Of a stretch of DNA of 64,000 bases, positions 50,209 through 59,049 are shown piece by piece. The DNA lies in NCBI GenBank assembly GCA_001899305.1, contig MKWL01000002.1, positions 62,001 to 126,000 of the forward strand, given 5' to 3'. The position numbers and the translations under genes are program-made. Source of the stretch: Thiobacillus sp. 0-1251 (GTDB taxonomy: Bacteria; Pseudomonadota; Gammaproteobacteria; Burkholderiales; Thiobacillaceae). How positions within the stretch are numbered: position 1 is the stretch's first letter; every line of letters begins with the position of its first letter. Under the pieces are notes generated by a model that saw only the letters and a program-made list of their open reading frames with translations, ran no database searches and was not told the origin of the DNA.

Positions 50209-50249
50209 GCGCAATGAAAAGGGGGCATCATGCCCCCTTTTCATTGCGC
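50209..50249. terminator. Perfect 20-bp-stem terminator, likely bidirectional
   Basis: Arms 50209-50228 and 50230-50249 are perfect complements with one base between them. Near the centre the arms read AAAAGGGGGCAT and ATGCCCCCTTTT, so each strand has a GC core followed by T4. It lies between the barrel gene (plus) and iscX (minus), which end toward each other, and can serve both. Confidence 0.85.
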
Positions 50250-50277
50250 ATTCCAACTGGCCATCTTTGGACTTCCC

Positions 50278-50472
50278 TCATCTCACTTCGTCAATCCATG
50301 CCATCTGGATCGCTTCGAGGATCTTTTCGCCGGAATGATTCGGATCGTCGTCGAAATCCGGCAGTTCCATCACCCAGTTATGCAGGTCGGTAAAGCGGAT
50401 GGTGCGCGGGTCGATTTCGGGGTGGGCCTCGGCGAGTTCGATGGCAATGTCGAGGGAGTCCGTCCACTTCAT
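50278..50472 (-). CDS. iscX: Fe-S assembly protein IscX
   Basis: A 64-residue acidic protein, last gene of the isc operon. It matches IscX almost throughout: MKWTDSLDIAIELAEAHPEI, RFTDLHNWVMELPDF and ILEAIQMAWIDE. IscX binds IscS and iron and tunes cluster assembly. It begins one base after the fdx stop. Confidence 0.96.
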   Translation of the reverse strand: MKWTDSLDIAIELAEAHPEIDPRTIRFTDLHNWVMELPDFDDDPNHSGEKILEAIQMAWIDEVR

Positions 50473-50473
50473 A

Positions 50474-50812
50474 TCAATGTCCTTCCTTGACCATATTGAT
50501 GGTGTATTTGGGAATTTCGATCACCAGGTCGCTGCCGCTAACGCGCGCCTGGCAGGATAGCCGGGACTGCGGTTCGAGTCCCCAGGCTTTATCGAGCAGA
50601 TCATCCTCTTCTTCGGTGGAAGCCTCCAGCGAATTGAAGCCTTCGCGCACGATGACGTGGCAGGTGGTACAGGCGCAGGATTTTTCGCACGCATGTTCGA
50701 TCTCGACACCGTTTGCAAGCAGCGTGTCGCAGATGGTGTCGCCGGGTTTGGCTTCGATCACGGCACCTTCGGGGCAGAGTTCGACGTGGGGCAATACGAT
50801 GAGTTGGGGCAT
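50474..50812 (-). CDS. fdx: ISC-type 2Fe-2S ferredoxin
   Basis: A 112-residue adrenodoxin-type ferredoxin that gives electrons to IscU/IscS during cluster assembly. The ligands are in CEKSCACTTCHVIV and a later LSCQARV. The start PQLIVLPHVELCPEGAVIEA is the family norm. It follows the DUF3050 gene by 20 bp. Confidence 0.96.
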   Translation of the reverse strand: MPQLIVLPHVELCPEGAVIEAKPGDTICDTLLANGVEIEHACEKSCACTTCHVIVREGFNSLEASTEEEDDLLDKAWGLEPQSRLSCQARVSGSDLVIEIPKYTINMVKEGH

Positions 50813-50832
50813 GGTGAGGTTCTGGGGCTCGG

Positions 50833-51606
50833 TCAGGCAGCTTTGGAGTGTTGGCTAGGCAGGGCGGCGAGCACGCCGTCCCAAAATTGCAGGCGTGCGG
50901 CGACAGCAGCTTCGGCGGCGATTTCGGCCTCGCGCCATTTGTCGGCCTTACCGTCGCATAGGGCGGCAAGCAGGCGCAGCGACAGCGGTGCATGGAAATC
51001 CTCATCCAAATGGACGTGGCGGTTGAGGTAATAATGGAAGCTCGGCGCCTGCGTTTCGGTTACGGCCATCCGCGACAGGAATGCACGGAACATCGAAGGG
51101 ATGACATGTTCGCGCCCCAGTGCCAGCGCGGCAGCGACGGCATGCGGTTTGCCGCTGTCGATGAAGTCGAAGGTGGTACGGGTGAATGCGGCGGATGGTG
51201 CAGGCGCAAGGCCGGAAGCGAGCGCGGCATCGATACCCTGCTCACCGGCCCGTTGCACGAAACGGCCAGGTGTCTCGGCGTCGGCGCCGATTTCGCGCAT
51301 GGCGGCGAGATACAGCATGAAGTGGCTGGTAAACCCTTCCTGCCCCGGAATCGCAATATCGGTTTCCTCTTCCAGAACCAGCTCGTTGATGAAGCGCTGC
51401 ACCGATGCGTCGCCGCTCGGCGTCCATGGCCAGCGTGCAGGCGCAACCTGATGTTGCAGGTACTTGATCAGCGACATGAAGTCCCATACCGAATAGACGT
51501 GGTGCTGCATGAACGCACGCAGGTCGTCGAGCGTCTGTACGGCCGCATAGATCGGATGCGCTTCGAGCCTCACCCGCAGGGAATCGATGAAATCTGCATT
51601 CAACAT
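50833..51606 (-). CDS. DUF3050 (haem-oxygenase-like fold) protein inside the isc operon
   Basis: A 257-residue soluble protein. The pattern HPIYAAVQTLDDLRAFMQHHVYSVWDFMSL at the N-terminus, the acidic ELVLEEETDIA, the helix DFIDSGKPHAVAAALALGREHVIP and FHYYLNRHVHLDEDFHAP near the C-terminus mark DUF3050, an all-helical family related to haem-oxygenase-like proteins. The spaced Glu, His and Asp (EEET, SHFMLY, HVHLDEDFH) could hold a diiron site as in the HDO oxidases; that is inference. It sits between hscA (13-bp gap) and fdx (20-bp gap), where no gene is found in the standard order hscBA-fdx-iscX. The substrate is unknown. Confidence 0.85.
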   Translation of the reverse strand: MLNADFIDSLRVRLEAHPIYAAVQTLDDLRAFMQHHVYSVWDFMSLIKYLQHQVAPARWPWTPSGDASVQRFINELVLEEETDIAIPGQEGFTSHFMLYLAAMREIGADAETPGRFVQRAGEQGIDAALASGLAPAPSAAFTRTTFDFIDSGKPHAVAAALALGREHVIPSMFRAFLSRMAVTETQAPSFHYYLNRHVHLDEDFHAPLSLRLLAALCDGKADKWREAEIAAEAAVAARLQFWDGVLAALPSQHSKAA

Positions 51607-51619
51607 AGTCGTCTGGCGA

Positions 51620-53482
51620 TCAGCCGAAGGTTTCCAGTTTTTGCCCGGCCATCGCCCGGCGCACGTTCTGGTCCATGCGGCGCTGGGCGAATTCTGTGGT
51701 CACCGCATTCAGCGCTTCGATGCCACGCTTGATAGCCTGATGGTCGGGACCCGCCATCAGTTTTTCAAGGGCAGTGATGCTGGTTTCTATTGCTGCAGTC
51801 TCGGTTTCATTCAACAGTGCGCCGTCTTCTGCCATGGCGGCGCGGGTGGCGGCGATCAGGCCCTGCGCATCGACGATCTGTTCGTTCAGCGCACGCGCGT
51901 ACATATCATCCTTGGCGTGGGTGAATGCGTCCTTCAACATGCGGGTGATGTCCTCGTCGCCGAGGCCATACGACGGCTTGACCTGCACGCTGGCTTCCAC
52001 TCCGCTGCTTTGCTCGCGCGCCGCCACCGACAGGAGGCCATCCGCGTCGACCTGAAAGGTGACGCGAATGCGCGCCGCACCCGCCACCATCGGTGGAATG
52101 CCGCGCAGTTCGAAGCGCGCCAGCGAGCGGCAGTCGGACGCCAGTTCGCGTTCGCCTTGCAGGACATGCACGCTCATCGCTGTCTGGCCATCCTTGAAGG
52201 TGGTGAAATCCTGTGCGCGGGCAGTCGGAATCGTGGTGTTGCGCGGAATGACCTTCTCGGTCAGCCCGCCCATGGTTTCGAGTCCCAGCGACAGCGGGAT
52301 GACATCGAGCAGCAGCCAGTCGTCGCCGACGCGGTTGCCTGCCAGCACGTCTGCCTGCATGGCGGCACCCAAGGCGACGACCTTGTCTGGGTCGAGATTG
52401 GTGAGCGGCGTCTGCTTGAAGAAATCGGCCACGGCCTGACGCACACACGGCGTCCGCGTCGACCCGCCGACCATCACTACGCCCTTGACCTCGCTTGCCA
52501 TCAGTCCTGCGTCACGCAGCGCCTTGCGGGTGGGCGCCAGCGTCTTGCTGACTAGGCTGGCTGTCATGGCATTGAATTCGGCCTGGGTCAACGTCGCATC
52601 CATCATCTCGCCAGTCGACAGCACTGCAGTGACGCGTACCTCGGTGTGTTCCGTCAGTGCCTCCTTGGCGTCGCGCGCCTTGGTCAGCAGCAACCGGGCA
52701 TCACCCGCAGACAACGGTGAAAAACGGCCCTGTTCGAGCATCCAGCAGAACACGCGCTGATCGAAATCGTCGCCGCCGAGTGCCGAGTCGCCGTTGGTGG
52801 ACAGCACCTCGAACACACCTTTGGAGAGCCTCAGAATCGAGATATCGAACGTGCCGCCGCCGAGGTCGTATACCGCATAGACCCCCTCCGATGCATTGTC
52901 GAGGCCATAGGCGATCGCAGCTGCCGTCGGCTCATTCAGCAAACGCAGGACATTGATTCCCGCCAGCTGCGCGGCATCCTTGGTAGCCTGGCGCTGGGCA
53001 TCGTCGAAATACGCCGGCACGGTGATCACCGCGCCCAAGAGCTCGCCGCCCATGGCGGCTTCGGCGCGCTGGCGCAATACCTTGAGAATTTCGGCCGACA
53101 CTTCGACCGGACTTTTCACACCAGCGACCGTTTTCAACTGCACCATGCCGGGCGCATCGACAAAGCGATACGGCAGGCTGGAGATGTCCTCGATGTCGAC
53201 GAGGCCACGCCCCATGAAGCGCTTGACCGACACGATCGTATTGTGGGGGTCGAGGTTCTGCGCGGACAAAGCGGCATATCCCACATCCACGCTGCAATCG
53301 GCGTGGTAGCGCACAACCGAAGGCAACAGCGAATGCCCGGCTTCATCGTCCAGCACGACAGACAGCCCCGAACGTACCGTAGCCACCAGCGAATTGGTCG
53401 TGCCCAGGTCGATTCCGACCGCCAGCCGGTGCTGATGCGGGGCGGTGGACATGCCGGGTTCGGAAATCTGTAAAAGGGCCAT
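51620..53482 (-). CDS. hscA: Fe-S cluster Hsp70-type chaperone HscA
   Basis: A 620-residue DnaK-like chaperone that acts on IscU. The ATPase domain has [15 protein letters not shown], the segment [30 protein letters not shown] and [18 protein letters not shown]. The substrate domain follows at about 390-510 ([20 protein letters not shown]), then a lid. It starts three bases after the hscB stop. HscA and HscB release clusters from IscU to acceptor proteins. Confidence 0.97.
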   Translation of the reverse strand: MALLQISEPGMSTAPHQHRLAVGIDLGTTNSLVATVRSGLSVVLDDEAGHSLLPSVVRYHADCSVDVGYAALSAQNLDPHNTIVSVKRFMGRGLVDIEDISSLPYRFVDAPGMVQLKTVAGVKSPVEVSAEILKVLRQRAEAAMGGELLGAVITVPAYFDDAQRQATKDAAQLAGINVLRLLNEPTAAAIAYGLDNASEGVYAVYDLGGGTFDISILRLSKGVFEVLSTNGDSALGGDDFDQRVFCWMLEQGRFSPLSAGDARLLLTKARDAKEALTEHTEVRVTAVLSTGEMMDATLTQAEFNAMTASLVSKTLAPTRKALRDAGLMASEVKGVVMVGGSTRTPCVRQAVADFFKQTPLTNLDPDKVVALGAAMQADVLAGNRVGDDWLLLDVIPLSLGLETMGGLTEKVIPRNTTIPTARAQDFTTFKDGQTAMSVHVLQGERELASDCRSLARFELRGIPPMVAGAARIRVTFQVDADGLLSVAAREQSSGVEASVQVKPSYGLGDEDITRMLKDAFTHAKDDMYARALNEQIVDAQGLIAATRAAMAEDGALLNETETAAIETSITALEKLMAGPDHQAIKRGIEALNAVTTEFAQRRMDQNVRRAMAGQKLETFG

Positions 53483-53485
53483 GTC

Positions 53486-54013
53486 TTAACTTTCGAGTTC
53501 TTCGTACACGTCGCCGACTTCGGCGATGAGCTTGTCCATGAAGCGCAGCTGGCGCACGGCTTCGGAAGCGCCGGCGTAATCGTGTGCAGTGTCGATCAAT
53601 TCAGCCAGTTGCGCTTCGATGCGGCGATGCGCTGCATGCAGGTCGTCTGACAGGGCATCCAGCACGTCCATGCTTTTCCCGGCACGCACATCATCGATCG
53701 CTTCGCGCCATTCCATCTGCTGCATCAGGAAAGCCGGCGCCATTTTGGTGTTGTTGGCGTCGAGCGCATCAATCCCCTGTAATTTCAGCAGATACACGCC
53801 GCGATTCACGGGGTGCCGAAGGGTCTGATACGCCTCGTTCACTTGCGTCGCCCACTGCATCGCCACCCGTTGTTCGGCTTCCGGCTGTGAGGCGAACCGG
53901 TCCGGGTGAACCGTGTTCTGCAGCTCGCGGTAAGCCGCATCAAGTTTCGCGCGATCCAGCATATATGTCGCTGGCAGGCCGAACAGTTCGAAATGGGTCT
54001 GGGTGAAATCCAT
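53486..54013 (-). CDS. hscB: Co-chaperone HscB
   Basis: A 175-residue J-protein partner of HscA. The J domain is at 1-75 (THFELFGLPATYMLDRAKLDAAYRELQ, with HPDRF as the HPD motif). The C-terminal domain binds IscU (LLKLQGIDALDANNTKMAPAFLMQQMEWREAI, split). The ATG at 54013 was chosen by family fit; the open frame extends upstream into a repeat-like spacer. Confidence 0.95.
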   Translation of the reverse strand: MDFTQTHFELFGLPATYMLDRAKLDAAYRELQNTVHPDRFASQPEAEQRVAMQWATQVNEAYQTLRHPVNRGVYLLKLQGIDALDANNTKMAPAFLMQQMEWREAIDDVRAGKSMDVLDALSDDLHAAHRRIEAQLAELIDTAHDYAGASEAVRQLRFMDKLIAEVGDVYEELES

Positions 54014-54097
54014 GACAGGCGAGGCGTTAGGCGTGAGGGGTGAGACGCAGGGTTGACGTTCCATCTCACCCTTCACCCTTTACCCCTCACCTACACG
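54014..54097 (-). repeat. GTGAGGGG-rich inverted repeat between iscA and hscB
   Basis: The spacer is packed with copies of GTGAGGGGT and its complement. GGGTGAGA (54038-54045) pairs with TCTCACCC (54064-54071), and GTGAGGGG (54033-54040) can instead pair with CCCCTCAC (54083-54090). Alternative hairpins may modulate the ratio of IscRSUA to the chaperones. The CTCACCC-type units look like a dispersed intergenic repeat, but only one copy is in this window. Confidence 0.5.
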
Positions 54098-54421
54098 TCA
54101 AACGTTAAACGATTCGCCGCAGCCGCACTCGTTCTTCACGTTCGGGTTGTTGAACTTGAAGCCTTCGTTGAGGCCTTCACGGGCATAGTCGAGCTCGGTA
54201 CCGTCGATGTAGGCCAGACTCTTGGGGTCGACGAACACGGTCACACCATGGCTGGTGAACACCTCGTCGCCTTCCGGCACCTCATCGGCGAATTCCAGCT
54301 TGTAGGCCATACCGGAACAGCCGGTGGTGCGCACGCCGAGGCGGATGCCGACGCCTTTGCCACGCTTGGCAAGATAGCTGGTGACGTGTTGCGCTGCGCG
54401 CTCGGACAAGGTCACCGCCAT
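54098..54421 (-). CDS. iscA: A-type Fe-S carrier IscA
   Basis: A 107-residue A-type carrier. The three conserved cysteines are in [15 protein letters not shown] and [11 protein letters not shown]. It begins four bases after the iscU stop. It carries clusters or iron to acceptors, mainly 4Fe-4S proteins. Confidence 0.97.
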   Translation of the reverse strand: MAVTLSERAAQHVTSYLAKRGKGVGIRLGVRTTGCSGMAYKLEFADEVPEGDEVFTSHGVTVFVDPKSLAYIDGTELDYAREGLNEGFKFNNPNVKNECGCGESFNV

Positions 54422-54424
54422 GGC

Positions 54425-54811
54425 TTACTCCAGACCTTTTTTCTGCTTGTAGTCGGCCACGGCGGCCTTGATCGCATCCTCGGCCAGGATCGAGCAGTGG
54501 ATCTTGACTGGCGGCAATGCGAGTTCCTCGGCGATGGCCGTGTTCTTGATTTCCATCGCCTGGTCGAGCGTCTTGCCCTTGACCCACTCGGTCACCAGTG
54601 AGGATGAGGCGATCGCCGAACCGCAGCCATAGGTCTTGAACTTGGCGTCTTCGATACGGCCATCGGCGCCGACCTTGATCTGCAGCTTCATCACGTCGCC
54701 GCAGGCGGGCGCGCCGACCATGCCGGTACCGACACCGTCGTCTTCCTTGCCGAAGGAGCCGACATTACGGGGATTTTCATAGTGGTCGAGTACTTTATCG
54801 CTGTAGGACAT
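54425..54811 (-). CDS. iscU: Fe-S cluster scaffold IscU
   Basis: A 128-residue scaffold. The ligands are the Cys of VGAPACGDVMKLQI, the Cys of FKTYGCGSAIASSSL, and the Cys/His near LPPVKIHCSILAEDAI, with LPPVK as the HscA-binding motif. It follows iscS by 22 bp. Confidence 0.98.
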   Translation of the reverse strand: MSYSDKVLDHYENPRNVGSFGKEDDGVGTGMVGAPACGDVMKLQIKVGADGRIEDAKFKTYGCGSAIASSSLVTEWVKGKTLDQAMEIKNTAIAEELALPPVKIHCSILAEDAIKAAVADYKQKKGLE

Positions 54812-54833
54812 GGTAGTTCTCCTTTACTTCAAA

Positions 54834-56042
54834 TCAATGTGCAGCCCACTGCACGGAATTCAAATCGACGCCTTCCTTGAACATCTCCCACAGCGGGGAA
54901 AGTTCGCGCAGCTTGCCGATTTTTTCATGCAGAAGCTTGATGGCGTAGTCGACTTCTTCCTCGGTGGTGAAACGGCCGATCGAGAAACGGATCGAGCTGT
55001 GCGCCAGTTCGTCGCTGCGGCCCAGGGCGCGCAGCACGTAGGACGGCTCGAGGCTGGCCGAGGTGCAGGCGGAACCGGACGACACCGCCAGATCCTTGAT
55101 CGCCATGATCAGCGACTCGCCTTCGACGAAGTTGAAGCTGACGTTGAGATTGTGCGGCACGCGCTGGTCCATGTCGCCGTTGAGGTGCACTTCCTCGATG
55201 TCCTTGAGTCCGGCGTAGAGACGATCGCGCAGCATGCGGATGCGCTCGTTCTCGGTTGCCATTTCTTCCCGGGCGATACGGAAGGCTTCGCCCATGCCGA
55301 CGATCTGGTGTGTCGCCAGCGTGCCAGAACGCATGCCGCGCTCGTGGCCGCCGCCATGCATCTGCGCTTCCAGGCGGATGCGCGGCTTGCGACGTACGTA
55401 TAGTGCGCCGATGCCCTTGGGACCGTAGGTCTTGTGAGCCGAAAACGACATCAGGTCGACCGGCAACTTGCTGAGATCGATCGGCATCTTGCCGGTGGCC
55501 TGTGCGGCATCGACGTGGAAGACCACACCTTTCTCGCGGCAGATCTTGCCGAGCGCTTCGATGTCCTGGATCACACCGATTTCGTTGTTGACCGCCATCA
55601 CCGAAGCCAGCACGGTATCCGGGCGGATTGCGGCGCGGAATTCGTCCAGATCGAGCAGGCCGTTTTCCTTCACGTTCAGGTAGGTCGCCTCGAAGCCTTG
55701 GCGTTCCATCTCACGCACGGTATCGAGCACGGCCTTGTGCTCGGTACGCACGGTAATGATGTGTTTGCCCTTGGTGGCCGAGTAAAAGTGGCCGGCACCC
55801 TTGATCGCGAGGTTGTTCGATTCGGTAGCGCCAGATGTGAAAACGATTTCCTTGGGGTCGGCACCCACCAGCGCGGCGATGTGTCCACGCGCGTCTTCCA
55901 CCGCCTTCTCGGCCTCCCAGCCAAACGGATGGGAGCGCGATGCCGGATTGCCGAAATGCTCGGTCAGATAGGGGATCATTTTTTCAGCCACACGAGGATC
56001 GACCGGGGTGGTGGCGGAGTAATCGAAATACAGTGTCTTCAT
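54834..56042 (-). CDS. iscS: Cysteine desulfurase IscS
   Basis: A 402-residue PLP enzyme that takes sulfur from cysteine. The PLP lysine is in [16 protein letters not shown], and the catalytic Cys loop is [19 protein letters not shown]. The start [18 protein letters not shown] is typical. It follows iscR by 22 bp. Besides the Isc scaffold it should feed tRNA thiolation and other sulfur users. Confidence 0.98.
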   Translation of the reverse strand: MKTLYFDYSATTPVDPRVAEKMIPYLTEHFGNPASRSHPFGWEAEKAVEDARGHIAALVGADPKEIVFTSGATESNNLAIKGAGHFYSATKGKHIITVRTEHKAVLDTVREMERQGFEATYLNVKENGLLDLDEFRAAIRPDTVLASVMAVNNEIGVIQDIEALGKICREKGVVFHVDAAQATGKMPIDLSKLPVDLMSFSAHKTYGPKGIGALYVRRKPRIRLEAQMHGGGHERGMRSGTLATHQIVGMGEAFRIAREEMATENERIRMLRDRLYAGLKDIEEVHLNGDMDQRVPHNLNVSFNFVEGESLIMAIKDLAVSSGSACTSASLEPSYVLRALGRSDELAHSSIRFSIGRFTTEEEVDYAIKLLHEKIGKLRELSPLWEMFKEGVDLNSVQWAAH

Positions 56043-56064
56043 CGTTTTGCCCTGATTGAATCGT

Positions 56065-56526
56065 TCAAGCTGCCAGCGTCATCTTCGATGTGCGGCGGTC
56101 CTGCAAGACCTTGTCCTTGCATTCGTCCTGCTTGGCCACCAGCGTGGCCAGTGTCACGTTGTCCAGGTAATCGTAGATATGGGCGTTGAGCCCGGTCCAC
56201 AAGTCGTGCGTCAGACAGCGGTGCTCGTCGTGGCAGTTTTCCTTGCCACCGCATTGGGTCGCGTCGATGGGTTCATCCACCGCGCGAATAATGTCGGCCA
56301 CGCTGACGTCGTCGAGTGCGCGGGCAAGATAATAGCCGCCGCCTGGGCCACGTACGCTTTCGACCAGTTCGTGCCGGCGCAGACGGCTGAAAAGCTGTTC
56401 CAGATACGACAGGGATATGTCCTGGCGTTCGCTGATGCCGGCCAGCGTCACCGGATTCTTGCCGCCGCGCAAGGCCAGATCCAGCATGGCGGTGACGGCG
56501 AAACGGCCCTTGGTGGTCAATCTCAT
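56065..56526 (-). CDS. iscR: Fe-S cluster-sensing repressor IscR
   Basis: A 153-residue Rrf2-family regulator. The winged HTH is at the N-terminus ([51 protein letters not shown]). The three cluster cysteines are in [13 protein letters not shown], with the nearby His. With a 2Fe-2S cluster it represses its own operon at type-1 sites, and two such sites lie just upstream. The ATG at 56526 has AGGAG upstream. Confidence 0.97.
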   Translation of the reverse strand: MRLTTKGRFAVTAMLDLALRGGKNPVTLAGISERQDISLSYLEQLFSRLRRHELVESVRGPGGGYYLARALDDVSVADIIRAVDEPIDATQCGGKENCHDEHRCLTHDLWTGLNAHIYDYLDNVTLATLVAKQDECKDKVLQDRRTSKMTLAA

Positions 56527-56553
56527 GACTCGTTCTCCTGAAATTTCGCCCGA

Positions 56554-56582
56554 ACTATAAAATTCCCGAGCATTTCAGTCAA
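56554..56582 (-). promoter_or_regulatory. iscR promoter (-35 TTGACT, 17 bp, -10 TATAGT)
   Basis: Minus-strand TTGACT (56577-56582) and TATAGT (56554-56559) are exactly 17 bases apart, a near-consensus sigma-70 promoter. The -35 lies in the IscR-like site at 56562-56586, so a bound repressor would block polymerase. Confidence 0.85.
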
Positions 56583-56586
56583 CTAT
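56562..56586 (-). promoter_or_regulatory. IscR type-1-like site, proximal
   Basis: A 25-bp site whose right half (plus strand AGTCAACTAT) matches the type-1 consensus exactly and whose left half is weaker. It overlaps the iscR promoter. Confidence 0.75.
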
Positions 56587-56589
56587 TCC

Positions 56590-56614
56590 TTACCTTAGCA
56601 ATTTAGTCAACTAT
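56590..56614 (-). promoter_or_regulatory. IscR type-1-like site, distal
   Basis: A second 25-bp site with the same TTTAGTCAACTAT half, 28 bp from the first. It overlaps the cysE stop codon. A weaker tandem promoter (TTGACT, 17 bp, AATAGT) overlaps it. Confidence 0.72.
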
Positions 56615-57361
56615 TTTATTCAAATAATTCGGATCGAAATCGTCGGGCTTGTCCTGCCCCAGCGGCATTTCGGCGCCGAGCTTCTGCAACTGCGTCAGAA
56701 TGAGCTCGAGCCGGTGATCGATATGGGCCGAATGGTCGATCAGTCCATGGATCGCCTTCACCACCGGGTCGTTCATGTCGGCCGAGATGGCGTAGGCGGA
56801 AAACCCGAGTTTTTCCGCCTGCTGGTTGCGCTGCTTCTCCGCCGCGCTGTCCAGTATGCGCGCGGGAATACCCACCGCCGTCGCATTGTCCGGCACATCT
56901 TTCACCACCACGGCGTTGGAACCGACCCGCGCACCGGCGCCGATGGTGATCGGGCCGAGAATCTTGGCCCCCGCCCCCACTACCACGCCGGGCATCAGGG
57001 TGGGATGGCGCTTGCCCTTGTTCCATGAGGTGCCGCCAAGCGTCACACCGTGATAGAGGGTGCAGTCGTCGCCGATTTCCGCCGTCTCCCCCACCACCAC
57101 GCCCATGCCGTGGTCGATGAAGACGCGACGGCCGATGGTGGCGCCGGGGTGGATCTCGATCCCGGTGAGCCAGCGGCCGATGTGCGAGGTAAAGCGCGCC
57201 AGCCATTTCCACTCCATGCGCCACAGCTTGTTCGCAAGACGATGGATCACCATGGCATGGAAACCCGGGTAGGTGGTGACGACTTCGAAGGTCGTGCGCG
57301 CCGCCGGGTCCCGGTCGAACACGACGGCGATGTCTTCCTTGAATTGGCTGAACAGGTTCAT
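56603..57361 (-). CDS. cysE: Serine O-acetyltransferase
   Basis: A 252-residue enzyme making O-acetylserine, the precursor of cysteine. The N-terminal helical part ([25 protein letters not shown] split) is followed by a left-handed beta-helix of hexapeptide repeats: [31 protein letters not shown] and [21 protein letters not shown] with the catalytic His and Asp. Length and motifs are normal. It lies directly upstream of the isc operon on the same strand. The promoter seen before it ends only seven bases from the ATG, so its mRNA may be leaderless. An IscR-like site covers that promoter. Confidence 0.96.
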   Translation of the reverse strand: MNLFSQFKEDIAVVFDRDPAARTTFEVVTTYPGFHAMVIHRLANKLWRMEWKWLARFTSHIGRWLTGIEIHPGATIGRRVFIDHGMGVVVGETAEIGDDCTLYHGVTLGGTSWNKGKRHPTLMPGVVVGAGAKILGPITIGAGARVGSNAVVVKDVPDNATAVGIPARILDSAAEKQRNQQAEKLGFSAYAISADMNDPVVKAIHGLIDHSAHIDHRLELILTQLQKLGAEMPLGQDKPDDFDPNYLNKIVD

Positions 57362-57368
57362 GCGCTTG

Positions 57369-57401
57369 AGAATGCTTTATCCGAGTAATTTAGTCAACTA
57401 T
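57369..57401 (-). promoter_or_regulatory. cysE promoter with IscR type-1-like site
   Basis: Minus-strand TTGACT (57392-57397), 17 bp, then CATTCT (57369-57374). A 25-bp IscR type-1-like site at 57377-57401 covers the -35 and spacer and agrees with the consensus at about 22 positions by my count. It shares 16 identical bases (AATTTAGTCAACTATT) with the distal iscR site and overlaps the trmJ stop codon. Confidence 0.72.
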
Positions 57402-58165
57402 TCGGCACCGTGGTTCCGCGCGCCGTTTGTCCCCTGCTTGGCTTCCTGCGCCGCCGTCAGGATGCCGCGCAGGATGTTCACCTCCTCCTTCGCCAGCCGG
57501 GTCCGTGCAAACAACCGCCGCAGTTTCAACATCAGCTTGCCGGGCGAACCGGGATTGAGAAACTCCAGCTCGGCCAGCGCGGTTTCGAGGTGGGCGTAGA
57601 ACTTCTCGATCTCTTCGCCGGTCGCCGCATCCATCTCCGGCTGCGGCCAGCTCGCATGATCCAGCCAAGTCTGACGGACTTCGTAGCTCAGCACCTGCAC
57701 TGCCGCTGCCAGGTTGAGCGAGCTGTACTCCGGGTTGGCGGCGATCGTCACCAGGCCCTGGCACAGACTCAGTTCCTCGTTCGACAGGCCGCTGGTTTCG
57801 TTGCCGAATACCAGCGCCACCGGGCCGGCCTGCGCCTCGGTCAGCAAACGTATCGAAGCCTCGGGCGGTGTCAGCACCTCGGCCACGATGTCGCGCCGGC
57901 GCGCCGACACCCCGAGCGCCAGCGTGGTGTCGGCCAGCGCCTCGGCCAGCGAAGCGCACACCCGCGCCTGCGCCAGCAGGTCGGCCGCGCCCGAGGCCAT
58001 GGCGTCCGCCTGGCTATTGGGGAAAATGGCGGGGTCGACCAGCACCAGTTGGCCCAGCCCCATCGTCTTCATCGCCCGTGCCGCCGCGCCGATATTGCCG
58101 GGATGGCTGGTGCGCGTCAGCACGATGCGGATGTTGGCGAGAAGTTTCGGATCGGCTGGCGTCAT
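57398..58165 (-). CDS. trmJ: tRNA (cytidine/uridine-32-2'-O)-methyltransferase TrmJ
   Basis: A 255-residue SPOUT methyltransferase that modifies position 32 of tRNAs. SPOUT motifs are RIVLTRTSHPGNIGAAARAMKTMG, ALVFGNETSGLSNEEL and IAANPEYSSLNLAAAVQVLSYE (split). The C-terminal helical extension is as in TrmJ. The ATG at 58165 was chosen by family length; the open frame runs on to 58324 through the suhB start region. No Shine-Dalgarno is seen. It is commonly next to suhB, cysE and iscR in proteobacteria, as here. Confidence 0.94.
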   Translation of the reverse strand: MTPADPKLLANIRIVLTRTSHPGNIGAAARAMKTMGLGQLVLVDPAIFPNSQADAMASGAADLLAQARVCASLAEALADTTLALGVSARRRDIVAEVLTPPEASIRLLTEAQAGPVALVFGNETSGLSNEELSLCQGLVTIAANPEYSSLNLAAAVQVLSYEVRQTWLDHASWPQPEMDAATGEEIEKFYAHLETALAELEFLNPGSPGKLMLKLRRLFARTRLAKEEVNILRGILTAAQEAKQGTNGARNHGAE

Positions 58166-58223
58166 CAAGTTGATGTCATCAAGTAAAATAGCGGTTCGTT
58201 CTTTGAATCTGTAGCCAGACACC

Positions 58224-59030
58224 ATGCATCCCATGCTCAATACGGCGGTGAAAGCCGCTCGCAAGGCGGGGGCGATCATCAATCGCGCCTCGCTCGACCT
58301 CGACCAACTCACCGTGCGGAGCAAACAGGACCGCGATTACGTCAGCGAGGTCGACCAGATGGCCGAACGCGCCATCATCGAAACGCTGCTCGACGCCTAT
58401 CCAAACCACGGGATTTTAGCAGAGGAGTCTGGCGCGGCCGACGCCAAGAACGGCGAGGATTATCAGTGGATCATCGATCCGCTCGACGGCACCACCAATT
58501 TCCTGCATGGCCTGCCGCAGTATTCGGTCTCCATCGCGCTCAAGCACAAGGGCCAGATCACTCAGGCCGTGGTATTCGATCCTGCGCGCAACGAACTCTT
58601 CACCGCCACACGCGGCCGCGGCGCCATGCTCAACGACCGCCGCATTCGCGCCAGCAAGCGCAGCAAACTCTCCGAATGCCTGATCGGTACCGGTTTCCCC
58701 TTCCGCGACTTCAGTTTCGCCGAAGCCTACATCAACATGTTTCGCGACATGATGCGTGCCACATCCGGCCTGCGCCGTCCCGGCTCCGCCGCACTCGATC
58801 TCGCCTACGTGGCATGCGGCCGCTACGACGGCTTCTGGGAAATGCACCTGAAACCCTGGGACCTGGCCGCCGGCAGCCTGATCGCACAGGAAGCCGGGGC
58901 ACTGGTCGGTAATTTCATGGGTAACGAAGGCTTTCTGGAATCCGGCAACATCGTCGCCGCCAGTCCGAAAGTCTTCGGCCAGATGCTGCAGGTCATCGCC
59001 CCGCACCTGCCGCCCGAACTCAAGGCCTGA
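58224..59030 (+). CDS. suhB: Inositol-1-monophosphatase SuhB
   Basis: A 268-residue phosphatase. Metal-site motifs are [41 protein letters not shown] and [26 protein letters not shown], split over the signature. In proteobacteria SuhB also helps rRNA antitermination and folding. It is divergent from trmJ with a 58-bp gap that carries a 9-bp direct repeat GTCATCAAG (58161-58169, 58175-58183). Confidence 0.96.
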   Translation: MHPMLNTAVKAARKAGAIINRASLDLDQLTVRSKQDRDYVSEVDQMAERAIIETLLDAYPNHGILAEESGAADAKNGEDYQWIIDPLDGTTNFLHGLPQYSVSIALKHKGQITQAVVFDPARNELFTATRGRGAMLNDRRIRASKRSKLSECLIGTGFPFRDFSFAEAYINMFRDMMRATSGLRRPGSAALDLAYVACGRYDGFWEMHLKPWDLAAGSLIAQEAGALVGNFMGNEGFLESGNIVAASPKVFGQMLQVIAPHLPPELKA

Positions 59031-59049
59031 TCCACGCACCAGTCCGTCC

